Shown piece by piece: positions 33,650 to 45,988 of a stretch of 61,372 nt of DNA; position 1 is the first letter of the stretch; every line of letters starts with the position of its first letter. The stretch spans positions 1-61,372 of the forward strand of contig JASWJB010000265.1 in the NCBI GenBank assembly GCA_032433595.1, given 5' to 3'. The notes below the pieces were generated by a model. It did not search any database and had not been told where the DNA came from. It saw only the letters and a program-made list of their open reading frames with translations. Source of the DNA: Conoideocrella luteorostrata (taxonomy: Eukaryota > Ascomycota > Sordariomycetes > Hypocreales > Clavicipitaceae). The position numbers and the translations under genes are program-made.

Positions 33650-35511
33650 GATTTCCGCAAGTTTCGTCTTGCCCGTCTACCTTCCCCTCATTCTTCGCTC
33701 TGTCTAATGTTTGGGGAGGGAGAGATGCACGAGGCGACAGGGGTGCTTCAGCCGCTGGATAGTGTGCAACAGACAGCTGGATACACTGCAGTACCAGCTC
33801 GGATGCTTTTAGGTGGAAATAGGAAAAAGCAAAATGAAAGAGTGTTTTTATCTGGAACGCCACTAGCAGAAATGTATTAAGCTGCGCGGATGATCGTTGA
33901 CCGGACGAGAGTGGACAGCTTCAGATAGAGCGACGTGTTGCTGATAAATGAATGCGCCACCTCCATCGTTCCGTTCCGTCGTTTGAATGGGATCGTCGTC
34001 GATCCAATATGCGGTGACACGACATGCAGTGATACGTATCGCGTGGACACCAAGCTTCCGATAAGTTTTGGATAATGCAATGCCGACTCGGCACTATCTT
34101 GCAGCAACCCGGGACGGCATTCCCAATCGAAACTGCTCCACACCACCATTCAACAAAAGAACAAATGCGCTTGGTGTTTCCACAGCTATTTCGTACATTT
34201 GCGATTGAAAAAGCCCAGGGCGGCTACTGTGCGAGAAGGAGCACAACTGCTAGTACCTACCCCCGTCCTGCCCGGTCATCCAACCCTGCAATCACACCAT
34301 TATCCCGCCCCCTTTCTATTGCCTATCATTCGCGGCCTGGTTCGGGTTACTCTTCATCTTGTTCCTCATGGGGCACACGTACAGCAGTCTGGACGCAGTC
34401 TTGCCGCGTTGTAAGCATCAGCCAGGCTCAGTTTAATGTAGACTGCATATGACAATCTTGCCATCAAACGCGCTTGCAGGGTTCGTCCCGCTGGGTTACA
34501 CTGTCAGTGCCGACGCGACGCCATTCGGATCGGGCGCTTTTATCTAATCTCCCAGACTCCGGAAGAACAAGGTCAAACGTGTCGAAGACCCATGTTCTCC
34601 ATTTTTTTCTGGTGACCTCGAGTGACCCTTCAGTCATGCTAGAACCTAACCAAGTACAACGTAGCAATTTGTAAAGCTAGATTGCCGAGATTCCTATGCA
34701 GCGTTACTCCGTGCATAGGTGGCGACTAAGCAACTATCAGTCTTACATTTTTATTCGCCCGAGATCCCAACAGATTCGTTTGAACTGCTCATCCGGAATC
34801 TGGGAGATGAGCCCCGGAGGCTGATCCATTACTAATAGAGAGATTATTGGCGACACTGTGGATTCACTGTGGTGGATGCTCTACATGTTCGGGATGGTCC
34901 GGCCCGAGCCCGGGCGAGCCGGTTCTCCTCCACAGTTTCTTGGACCCGACACTCTAAATCTAGTTATTCACTCCGCAACGGGTTCGTAGTAAGCTGACTG
35001 TGGCAGAGCACCCCTGTCAAACTGTTGGCAAAAGCCATAGATTCCCTTGTGCCTCAAGTTGAGCGCATCGACTGCCAGCTAGACAGCTACTCCAGTAGCC
35101 GAAGCCAAATAAGAATGTAAAGAAGAAAAAACACAAGAACGAGGATAGCCACTACGTCGAGGCATATTGCGAACAGGACACCAGCTTGTACTGACTCAGG
35201 AATCAATGATCCCCCAAATATCTTGCATATCCGGCTACTCGGTCGGACGAACTTGTGTAATACAACCGTCTAGCATGTGAACTCCTTACATTTCGGTGAC
35301 CATGTCAAAATAAAACGCCATTCGAGGCCGGGAAGGGGGGAGGTTCGTTGAAGCGCGGACGGTACTCGTCGAGAGTAGTGCCCTGAAGCTCCGTATCACT
35401 TCTGAGCAGCTGGAATAGTAATGTGTCAAGCAAGTTTTGTAGACTTGACCATTAGCAATTTGTTCACCAAATAAGGAATACAGAACCGTCGCACATGCTT
35501 TGGAAAGGTAA
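33650..35511. other. Intergenic, no gene seen
   Basis: Short frames only; no family motif on either strand. Confidence 0.5.
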
Positions 35512-36720
35512 TTAATGAGAAAAGCACCCAGTGTACTCTTGCCGCAGCCGGGGCGGCCGCTGATGTGAAGAACACTGCTCGATGAAGATTTTAGTCAACT
35601 TTAAAGTATGTATGCTCGAGGATCCAGTCAGACGAGGTTTGCATGCGGCTGTTCGAATGCTTTTGAAGGTCACTGTGGCGGCCAAAGCTGAAGACTGTGC
35701 AGAACCTCCCCTGAAGGCATAGAGTAGATGCGTCAGCTTCTTTGCAGATTTGATGAAGTACAGGACGTGCAGTGTACCTTGCCTATCGGATTCCAGTCGA
35801 TTTGTAACAGCTATCTCTTCATTGGCATGGGCAATGCACACAGCTTGGAAGACTTGGTTGCTGTGTACGTCAATTTCGATGGAAATCGGCCACAGCTTTT
35901 TGACGAACAGGAAGAAAGGATAGCGCATCTCTTTTGTATGCAGATGATTACGTTAGCAAAAAGATGTATAAGATCGGAATCGGGGCCGCCGACGGCGAAC
36001 AGCTTCTCGAGGTCAATGTAGCGACCGATGACGCCTGAAATCTTGTAGTCGAAAATGGTAGTGAAGTACTCTATCGCCTTGGAGTGATCGCCTACAATAT
36101 ATTTAACGTGTTAGTGGTTCTGGAAATGTGTTGTAAAACAATTATTCATCAACTCACGCAAATTGCTCATCGAAATGCCCAAAGTTGGAGATGCCACGCC
36201 GCCGCTGCATTTCATGACCATGTTGACGATGGTTCGCAACCTATGGAGCACAGCGGTAATCAGCCGGGAAGCTTGCAGGATGTTCCCAAAGGCACGCTTC
36301 CGACTTGATTCTCTTGCAAGACCCGCATACAACCGTGAGGATTGGCCGGTGCCTCAAATTTGAGCTGCTGATTTGAGACAGCGAGCTCACGGGCTCTTGT
36401 ATAGCGCCTTGCCATGTACCAGGCTGCATGTTCATGGCGGATATAGATCAATTTTTCTGATTATAATAACTCAGATATGACGAAAATGTGGCTGGTCTCA
36501 TTTACTGATCAATTCGACTGTTGTCACTTTGGACCATTATGTTGATGGCGGGAAAAGCGTGGGGGACGGTAGCTGCAGCCTCACTTTGGCGAGAAGAGGG
36601 GTAATCATTCATAATCCCGGCAGTGATAGCCTTACCAGCCCCGATCTGGTGGGAGGCACGGAGTAATATTGGCACAACTTGCACACGCCCTGGGCAATCA
36701 CCCTTTCTTGCGCCGCGGCC
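35512..36720 (-). pseudogene. Possible decayed multi-exon gene, family unknown
   Basis: Coding-like pieces follow each other on the minus strand. One piece (36684-36510) ends NSRIDQ and can splice (GTAAAT...AATCAG) to KLIYIRHEHAAWYMARRYTR. A frame change is needed before RESSRKRAFGNILQASRLIT. A normal intron (donor at about 36156, acceptor TTGTAG near 36092) then joins MSNLR to DHSKAIEYFTTIFDY and VIGRYIDLEKLFAVGGPDSD. Another frame change leads to RYPFFLFVKKLWPISIEIDV. The composition looks protein-like, but the shifts suggest a broken gene. I do not recognise the family. Confidence 0.35.
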
Positions 36721-37079
36721 TAGCTACTGCGAAGATGGTGAGCTGGACTATTGACAAATGACATGTCAGGACTCATATACAAAATGGCGTCCGACACATA
36801 AATCCCCCAATGGCCAGGCACCACCATGTCTCTCGTCTCTCTCTTTGCGCACTGTCTTGTGGTTATTTCGAGGTGATTACATACCTACTTACCGCGACCT
36901 AGCCCCTAAAAAGATGCGTTTCCACATCCGTGCCCGATTATGAAATTTAGCAAATGCCCCTCTCGGAAGGATGAGCAAACTCGCGCCCTTATTTGCAAAA
37001 GTGGCGCAGATTTCACCCCCTCCTTCAGCTGCATTATGCTATCGCCAAAACCGCGAGACAAAACCTGATGGAAGGGCCA

Positions 37080-37170
37080 GGCAGCAAAATCAGGCAGCAA
37101 ACTGGGCAGCAAAACCGGGCGCCAAAACCAGGCGCCAAAACCGGGCGACAAAACCTGGCGTCAAAACTAG
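37080..37170 (+). repeat. 13-bp minisatellite, about seven units
   Basis: Units of the form GGCRNCAAAACYR (for example GGCGCCAAAACCA, GGCGACAAAACCT) follow each other about seven times with a few substitutions and one 12-bp unit. The array sits about 150 bp upstream of the Clr5-ankyrin start. Confidence 0.75.
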
Positions 37171-37316
37171 AGGTGTCTTGGTCCCATACATTGATAGCTG
37201 CTACATTATATTTATATATCAAGCAACCCCTCTAACTAGAGTTGAAGACAACGGTGATTTTGAGAATACAATTTGTGAAGCTGAATACCCATCATCTATT
37301 TATTGTTTTACTCGCT

Positions 37317-40300
37317 ATGGCGTCCTCTTCCCAACAAATTCCACAGGATGAGTGGGAACAACATAGAGACACCATCTTAAGTCTCCGTTTTAGCGAAAAT
37401 TTGCCCCTCAATGGTAGTGCAACGGATGACCGGAGCGTCATGCAGGTCATGCTGAATGAACACCATTTTCAAGCAACGTAAGTTACAATTTTGCAGGGGT
37501 TAGTCAGTGTTTGTCGTTACCATGCTCCTCTTAATGCAAACATTATCACTGCACTCTATTTTCCAGCCTGTCTACTTTGACCGAATTGGGATCCAAAAAG
37601 TTTTGGTCGTCACTAACCAGTCTTTAGAGTCTCTCAATATGAAGCTCAACTCAAGAGATGGGCAGCACCCAAGAACCTCAAGAAGCGCGACTGGGAGTCG
37701 ATCCTGCCGGCATACGACGAATTAAAAAAACGGGGCCTTGAGCCCCGTATCAGACTCGGCGACCAAATTTTTACGGAAAAAAGGATTAAAAGAGCTCGAC
37801 GTTACGTAAATCAAGGTGGGGCAGTGCAGGAAGATACAGGTGGTAAGAGAGCATTTCTTCGTTGGCATAGACCAATGCTAAGACAATTAGGACCATTTAT
37901 ATACCTAAACCAGCCCCGTGCCTGGGTTCTCGAGGCTCGCCGGCCAGATTGCGAATATGCGGAATACTCCGCCGACATTGGAGGCCGTATAAGTCAGGAG
38001 TTCCCGCCCTCACTGGCTCTTATGGAAAAGGGTACTGGAAATGATTCCTTTGATGAACCGAGTCGATTGCCACAAGGGGACCTAACCTTACCGCCCATTT
38101 CCAATGCGCCCAGTTCCCAGCTCGCCATTTCTAATCTGGAAATTCCTTCGCCCCAGCATAGCCAGATTGATGGTGATTTATTCAGTTCGCTCTCTATGCA
38201 AGATTTCTCAGCTTACAACCCGCCTTTTGTTGGTCTCGACGAATTCGCTCCAGCAAGCCCATGGTGGAATGAGTTCTGCAATCCTGTCCTTTATAATAGC
38301 CCATCACCATTTTGGCCTCTACAGACGGTTTCTAAGGCGTCTATTGAGCTGACGCTGGAGAGGGTAATTCAAGAGCCAAAATTCACCCTTAATATTGAAC
38401 CTAAACACCTCCAAGCTCAAATCATTCTAGATAAACTAGAGTCGCTGCTGCACGATTACTCCGTTGAGGAGAACTCGGGAGATGATTTTATGATTATTTG
38501 CTGCGGAACTTCCTCTATGTCCGATATCCATACGAGAATTATCGCCTCCATTATCGACAACTTTGCGGGTCTTGAGGGTATCCCGCCTGCGATTATTCTT
38601 GGCATTCTGAGAATTGACGCTGAAGTAAGCTCACGTCTATTCGAAAGTCTCCGGTCAAATAATCTCGCTATTTCGAAGCCTTTGGCCGACAATCTCTTCC
38701 GCGCTGCCGTTGAAGCGTGTGACGAAGAGGCTGTCGGTATCATCCTCGAGTCAACCTCGGGAAGAATGAACGAGGTTGATCTGGATCGAATTATCTGCCA
38801 GTTCGAACACAGATTTTACAGTCCACTTGCTCTGGCGTCTCATTTACATAATTTTCGAATTGTCGAGAAATTGCTCGAATTCGGCGCCAGGGTCAGTGTT
38901 GCCAATATGGAGCCTGAATTTCCCTTCAATGGCTGTGCCCTGACCGCAATATTCCGGTTAGAGCCCCCGCCAGTGATTGAAATGATACAAAGTATGCCAC
39001 AGGATGGGTTTCAGGATGATAACCAAGACGAACGAGATGTTGTACGCGTTGTGGAATTACTACTTACTCATGGGGCCGAAGCAAGCACAGATTTGCTCGG
39101 ACTCGCCATGAGCAACTTCAGACAAAGCGAAAAACTAGTCGAAATGCTGTACAAAGCTGTGCCACAAGAGCGCCACAGCGAATTATTCGACTATGACGTA
39201 CCGTATGAGCAGCCAATACTCTACCAAATTGCGTACTATTTGGAAGATCACACAGCCTATATGATCATCAAAAGTCTTATGGTGGCATGTGGAGTCATGA
39301 ATTGCGAGCCAACCTGTACAATTAAGCACTCTCAACATTTAGGTGAAGTCCTCACGTATGCGATCTTAGATGGTAAAAAGAGGCTCATCAAGTACCTTTT
39401 GGGACAAATCCAGCCGGCACCTGAGCACCTTGCCGCCGCCATCCACAGTGAGAACCTAGATCTTATCGATTTTATGTTCACCCAAGGTATCTGCACTCAT
39501 GGCGAAGCAATGCGCTCTGATCTTATGTATCGGTTGCAGGGAGAACGTGAACTATACCGCCTGCCAACTACTCCATTAGCTGAAGCAATCCGTTTGAAAA
39601 ATGATAATCTCATTAGGCGTCTCGAGGAATACGGAGCGCTTGAAGCAATTTCCGATAGAACGGCTGGCAACTTCGAAGCGGCAGCTCTCGCAACAGTTGA
39701 AGTAGGCAATTTTCCTTACCTAAAACGACTTCTTGCATTAGTTCCCGCTCCAACGATATCGGCTATATACCGCCCCATTTCAAAGTCAATAGAAATTGGA
39801 AACAACGATATAGCTAAGATGTTGATTATCCACTATGCAAGGGGAGAAACCGATGTATCTTGGATCGACGATGGATACTTTACCAGTGTTTTAGGCACGG
39901 CTCTAGAAAAACGGAACAAAGATATCGTGGAGACGCTGATAGAATACTTCGGCATGCTTACGATTCGTCCCGGTTCCTACCATTTAGTTAAGTCAAATGC
40001 TCTGAGAGAAGCGGCGAAATGCGGAGACTTTTCTATTCTCAAAGACGTCTTTCAACTCGAGCAACCGGGATTAATATCACGGCTAAATAATCCAGCGATT
40101 AAAGAGGCAATCAGCACCCAAAAAATTGAGCTTGCAATCTGGTTGCTTGAAATGGGAGTCCATAAGGCGCTTCATAGGGCGATCAGTGCGGGATGTGAAA
40201 ATATAACGCGCCTCTTGCTCAACCAGGGCGCCGACCCGGCCGATGACGAAGCCTTCTCAGCCGCCCTAGACACAAAAAATCATGTACTTCTCTCTATGAT

Positions 40301-41102
40301 TTATAAGGCATTTTCTTCAAGATATCCGGACGGAATAAATGGGTTTGGGGGGAAGGCACTACAGTCAGCTATCCTGTCTCGCGATGATTCTAGCTTGGAC
40401 GCGTTACTTAAAATAAAGTTTGACACCAATAGCTACACGGGAGAAGGTTTCAATGGAGCTCCCGTACTTCATTCTGCTATCTATGGCTCAACAGAAGACG
40501 ATATGAAGATGAATAACATAATACGTCGACTTCTTGGGGCAGGGGCTGATCCAGAAGCCATTTCTGCAAAGCAGGAAACCGCAATGCTAGCAGCTATCCA
40601 ACGAGGAAACCTTCAGGTATTAAAGATGTTAATAAAAATGGGCTCGAATTTGAACCGCCCGGCGAGACATCATTTGAAGCGCACACCACTGCAACAAGCA
40701 TGCGAGAAGGGCAGCTTTAAGATAGTCGAGTTCCTGCTTGACAACGGCGCGGACGTCAACGCTCCTCCGGCGGTTAATGGTGGAGCGACTGCCCTCCAGC
40801 TTGCAGCTATCCAAGGAAGTGTCCGGATCATGAAGCTGCTCCTTCACAAAGGAGCCAACATCCATGCAGCACCGGCAGTCGTTCACGGACGGACAGCTCT
40901 GGAAGGGGCGGCAGAGCACGGGCGAGTGAGTGCACTGAACTTCTTGCTGTCGGTAGGCGGAGCAGAATACACCATAGATGAGATGAAAAGCGCGAAATTG
41001 TACGCAGAGAAAAAAGCTCGTCGAGGTTGCGAGGAAATTCTGAAGCTAGCTTTGTTCCGGTTTGGTGAGACTAGACTGTCAAGACCACTGCCGAGTGTGT
41101 GA
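37317..41102 (+). CDS. Clr5-domain protein with C-terminal ankyrin repeats
   Basis: Two exons (37317-37477, 37628-41102) give 1211 aa. The 150-bp intron (GTAAGT, branch CTAAC 11 bp before CTTTAG) splits the Clr5 domain. Joined, the protein reads DEWEQHRDTILSLRF, then MLNEHHFQATVSQYEAQLKR, then WAAPKNLKKRDW, the standard fungal Clr5 signature. A Ser/Pro-rich linker and an acidic part follow to about residue 300. The rest is made of degenerate helical repeats that become clear ankyrins near the end (TPLQQACEKGSFKIVEFLLD, ATALQLAAIQGSVRIMKLLL, TALEGAAEHGRVSALNFLLS). The Clr5 domain is named from a cellulose-response regulator, but most members of this ankyrin group are uncharacterised. The gene is flanked by a minisatellite upstream and two solo LTRs downstream. 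Confidence 0.9.
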
Positions 41103-41513
41103 TACTCTTGTCTCCAACTGCGATGCTGGCGCAGATGGACCAAAGTAGAGTATAGGAGCTAGAGAAAACATTAAAATAGGGGAAATTGGATCTATTTGTC
41201 GGCAAGCATATTTAGTTTTATGATTTTTATGGATTATTCCTAGTCTAGATATTTAAGGTTGCTATCTCACCAAAGGAATTTAACTTAACTTTTCAAGCGG
41301 CTGTGCTGGTCAAGTTGTCGTGAGTGCAGATCTCGTACAGACAGAATGGTTCTTACCGCCCACGCGCTCAGCTTGAATAGTTGCGATGTTGCTCGTCGGA
41401 AAGTATAACCCAGCAATGCTAACCAAATGGTCTAACTTCATCCATGCCAATGTTGCCTACACCCTAGATGGCTACCAGTGTCGCAAGCCATAAGTAATTT
41501 GTCGCACTATTAT

Positions 41514-41727
41514 TGTTGGAAGCACAGGCTTCGGGTGACGAGGGTATCGATACCGGAAGGTGAAGCAAAACAATTTGCAGAACAATTCAATTCATTCGTG
41601 ACTATCTAAAAGAGAAGAGAAAAAAAAGAAGAGTATCTATGCCCGCACCGTATATAAGATATGCGCTAGGGTGACCACGTGACGTGCCCACGTGCCTGCT
41701 CGCGTGCCTTGACGGGATGTTCCAACA
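41514..41727 (+). mobile_element. Solo LTR, family 1 (copy b)
   Basis: A 214-bp element begins TGTTGGAAGCACAGG and ends TTCCAACA, the best-preserved inverted termini of the three copies. The flanking 5-mers differ (ATTAT and GGTTC), so there is no target duplication. Confidence 0.85.
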
Positions 41728-41937
41728 GGTTCGCGTAGAGAATAGAGGTTCTTTCCGCTTGACTCAAGGTACTCAGTGGATTATTACGCCATGCATGGCT
41801 CGAAATAAAACCGAATCTTAACCGTAATATTCTTTCTCATAGTCACATATTCTCGATATACCCCTTTTCTTCTGAGCCAAAGACCATTTACTTCAATCCT
41901 GAGTTGTTCACGAAATATGATAGTCCTTTCTGTTAAC

Positions 41938-42269
41938 TGTTGCGTTATGTGCCTTTACATAGATATAAGGTGAAGGAGCAATTTACAACAGTGAAAATCG
42001 GCAGGAATAGATGAATTTGATGAAGAGACTGAAAAAAAGTGATGAATTCTGACAATGATGATGATGACAATAATGATGAATCTGATCATAATCTCCTCTG
42101 AAGAGCACTACAGCCCTTCTATATAGTCCCTCAGAAGCCGGAACATTTCCCTGAATTTAGCGGCCTTAGGCCACTGTTCCGCTGCATCGTGCCACCTTTC
42201 CACTTATCGTACGATACTAGCTAATACGAGGCATCGGTCATTTCCGAAGCTGCCACTCTAATCTCAACA
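41938..42269 (-). mobile_element. Solo LTR, family 2 (copy b)
   Basis: A 332-bp inverted copy of the element at 15664-15990. It begins (minus strand) TGTTGAGATTAGAGTGG and ends CATAACGCAACA, and shares the ACTATATAGAAGG block and GTGCTCTTCAGA. The flanking 5-mers TTAAC and TCAGC do not match. Confidence 0.85.
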
Positions 42270-43039
42270 TCAGCCTTCAAGCCGAAGTCTCTGATATCGT
42301 CGGCTACTGCGTCTTCAATGGTGTTACGCGGAGGCCATAAGTTCTAAAATAGAAGGGGCCGCTTCTAAACATGTATAAGCCGCTGCTGGGAATGCTCCAC
42401 GCCGCGGGATGGTGATGGAACAAACGAGTGGCTCTGACGTAGCACATGGTGGTTTACCAACACATACGCCTCACAATGATTTTAGAAGTTGTTCAAACCC
42501 AGGTATGAGTACTTTGAATGGAATACTGCCAGAGAGGAGCATCCTCTAAGAGTTACAAGTGTTTTTCGTCGTAAGTATGCGCATCACTGTGGCACCCTTA
42601 CGGACTCTACGGATATCGTTCATCTGATGTGAAAATGATAGTCATTTCTGAATTTCCTCCATAAAACATTCAGTTATACAGCTCTGTAGTATTCATATAA
42701 CCATATATTGCTTCGTGACGTTGTTGCATATACCCTCCCTTCACTGGTTCTTCATAAACCTCGTCTCGTTCCTAAATCATCAAGCATAACTAATACAGAA
42801 CTTTATGCGGAAAGTTTGAACATCTTTTAAAAATAAAAAGCAGATAAAAACATGCAGTAAAATGACACAACAAAAAAGAAGCGGAAAAGAATACATCCAG
42901 GGTGGAGGGTAGGTCTCCAAGCTTATTTTGCTCGTTGGCCATGAAGAAATGACTCTGAAAGTGAGACTGAGCAGAAGAGGGTATCAAGGGTATTAAACGG
43001 GGTAGAATTTAATTGAATACGGCCGTATCATGTTACTCC

Positions 43040-45988
43040 CTACTTGAAGCGACGGATCAAGCTTTCTGCCCAAGGTACAGCATTCGGACGCATCGGTGCG
43101 GCCAACCGAATGTCCCGAATGCTCATACCAGCTGGTATTTGCTCACTTGTACTCTCTCTCAGTCGTTGCAAGTTGTTTTCAGCGGATTCCAACGCATCTT
43201 CGTCAGATGATGAGCTTGGCGCGACGTCGTTCTGTGTAGCGCTTTCCATCATGGTAGGTGCCTCCGGATGAGAAGAATCAGTTTGGTGTCGGGTATTTAC
43301 GGAGCAACTCACTCACCCGATGTTGGTATGGCTGTGTAGAACCGGAAGCGAGATGTGCCTGATCTGTAGAGATGGTGTTTATATTCCTCCAACCCCGGCT
43401 TGCTTTTCCAGTAGGAGCCGTGTTGCCCGTGTCTGGATAGATCGCTGTCCGGTATGCGGCAGATCTTGGATGCAGAGAGTCCGGAGTACTGACAGTCGTA
43501 GTTGACGCACCATTGTCCGAGTTTTTGCTTGCGGAATACTTGCTTGTCGGTGTTTTACGAATCTCTGTTTCGTCATCTGTCGTTTCTACTGGTGCAAATT
43601 GACTATCCATATGTTCAGACTCTGAATCTGAGCCTATGATAGTGCTCTCACGCTGATAGGTGAAATTGCCCGATCCAGCCTCTGATGACTTTTTTTGGCT
43701 CCGGTTTAGTTTCTTGCGACTTGCCCGAGCACCTCGCTTCGTGTCGTTCCTCTGCGAGACGTGACGGGCTCTCCCTCCACGTGTGCGACCCCTCGGTGGA
43801 CAGCCTGTGCGTGCTCTCTTGGACCGAGAAGGGCTCGCTGTAACCTCCAAGGAGTCATCTGAATCCGGGTCTGAACTCAGATCAACTATCTCAGGTGCAA
43901 ACGCGTCTTCGTCCAATCGGGCTGGCTCATCTATCTCAAAGTCTTCCAGAGAAGGTAAGGGAAGCATGGGGACCTTGGGATCTTCCCAGTACAGCCTACC
44001 GGGATCGCGTCGCCTCTCCTCCCAATACAAATAAGCGTTCGCCCCTTTCCTGTTTCTGAAATGACCGGGAGCGAGGTCCAGATTATGCCCACCGCCTCTC
44101 CTCCCCTCAAATTTATCAATGTCAATAAAGCAAACGCAGGCGCCTGGATCATAGTAGATCGGCCATTCAACTATTTCTTTGTGCGCAGCTCTGTTGAGGT
44201 CATTGCTGGCTACAGTTAATATTAGGAGATCGGGCTGCCCCTCTTGGTCGTCTGCCTCTTTGTAGTCAAGCGATATGCTGTACTGGCCTCTAAGATTTTT
44301 GGACAGAGATTGAAACTGAAACGTGCTCTCACCTGGAACGAATTCAGCGTCGCCATGAGGTGCAAGTGGACAGCACGCAATAAAAACATCAGCGCCTTGT
44401 CGACCCGATAGGTTAACAGTGGCCTTGCGCGATCCACTGCCATTCCAAATAACTGGTGCGGTTGCCGGTTCTTTGCCCTTGGCAGGGACAACCATGACGG
44501 CAAAAGCGGCCTGTTTCATGAAATCCTCCACACTCATAGCGTAGACCAAGGACAACGACGCGCCGACTGCAACTGTACACGACCTAAAGATAACTTAGCC
44601 TTCATGGCCGTTTCAAGGCACAAATGTCATGGTGACCTTACTTCTGTCCTTCAAACGCAACAGCCTCAGTCCAAGGGAGATACTTCAACTCCGCATCCTT
44701 TATTTCTTTTTGCGTTTGCTTCCAAATGTGGGTATTGGAGAAGCTGCCCCCACTGAGCATGACTTCAGTACGTATCTTTGACTTGCCCGTTTTCTTGATC
44801 AAGCTATTCAGCTCGGCAAGCGGCCTACCAAAACAAATCTTGTAAAGTTTCGACGCTTGCTGTTGGTCGAAATAGACCTCGATACTTCTCGCTCCTCGTT
44901 CCTTTGAATTCTGCCCAACTATGTGAAATGGCTTTCCATCAATTTTGCTGCGGGCTTGCAGTCGATAATCATTCATCAACGTTTTGTATAGATGGGACTG
45001 ATCTTCCGGCTCGATAGCAATCTTCCCGCTGGCGATATCATTGCGGATTCGCTCCTTGACAAAAGAAGCATGAAGCTCAGAGCCCCCGTGAATACCTTTA
45101 AAAGACACATAGCGTTAGTAATTTGGCTGTTGGGCCGGGATGGTGATCAGCTTGACGTACAGTTCTCATCCCGCAAGGTAAAGAAGGCAAATTCCGCATT
45201 ATTATTGGCGCGATAATTGATGTGGAAAACGTTGTAGTTCTGAAAGCTCCGGTCAACGGGTTGACAATTGCATTAACTTCAAGTTCTGCATATACATACC
45301 AATGTGTGACCACCAAAGTCTGCCATGATCAATCGTGTGGGCTTACTTTTTCGTGTTTTTTCGTCCAAGCGAAGAAGCCAGTGGCCTATAGCTTCAGATT
45401 CATGCACCAGGGTGATGGAGTCACTTCCTAGATTATCCCATGCTCGCGCCAGGAGAAGAACATAGAAACGCTGCATCCATTGATCCCAGTTGAGCGGGAT
45501 AGTTGCGGCAAGTTGCGTGATCTCGACACCGTTTGAAGCTGCCACATCCTCGCTTTCGGAACGTACCTGCCTAAGATGAGCTAGGAAGATAGCCTGCGCG
45601 TGAGCTAGGACTCTTCGCTGGCTATCATCGTCGATCTCGTCAAAACGGTGGAAAAAGCGGTCAAGCTGTGGAATCGTTTGGCGATGGACTCTCACATAAG
45701 CGTCGTCCTCCGCACTGCCCCTATCCCTCTTCATCTTCATTCTAATGATATATGGATACATTTTAACGGGTGTTTGATCTGGGCCATCACCTATGTACCC
45801 GATGCAAGTTTTTGGAGCCTTGTGCACGGCAAAGAAGTTGGCCGCAGAAGGCATGTCGCAATCGCCGAACTGCACACGATCATGATCAATTTTTGGTCGA
45901 GGAACTGTATGAGGGTGCGGTTTGACCATGCCACGCAAGCTGAACGGTGCCACACAAGCTCGCGTGGCAGTCATGCCTACGTCTAGAC
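43040..45988 (-). CDS. Hsp70-like (actin-fold ATPase) fungal protein
   Basis: Five exons are placed (45988-45300, 45239-45161, 45095-44642, 44583-43317, 43261-43040), all in phase, giving about 900 aa. The first exon opens at an AG acceptor with LDVGMTAT (Hsp70 phosphate-1-like DxGxT), so a small upstream exon is missing from the model; the ATG at 45974 is the fallback start. Further landmarks are VHESEAIGHWLL, MADFGGHTL (phosphate-2-like), IHGGSELH and VMLSGGSFSN (adenosine-site-like), and EAVAFEGQK before a substrate-domain-like region. The last about 350 residues are disordered, acidic then strongly basic (RSKRARTG, RGRTRGGRARH), perhaps nuclear. This Hsp70-like group is expanded in filamentous fungi; the client is unknown. 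A possible first exon starts at 46154 (MATLSRKRR) with a weak donor. Confidence 0.8.

Larger units (their letters stand above)
41103..43039. other. Intergenic with two solo LTRs
   Basis: Outside the two LTRs (separate entries) no gene is seen. Confidence 0.6.

Noticed and set aside
36300..36470. Possible thiamine-diphosphate enzyme motif (RHEHAAWYMA), which could have been a phosphonopyruvate decarboxylase
   Set aside because: Only a ten-residue resemblance to the HExAA stretch; the surrounding pieces do not follow any ThDP enzyme, and the locus is frame-shifted and 16 kb away.
41514..42269. A composite retrotransposon bounded by the two LTRs
   Set aside because: The two LTRs belong to different families, are in opposite orientation, and have only about 210 bp of non-coding DNA between them.
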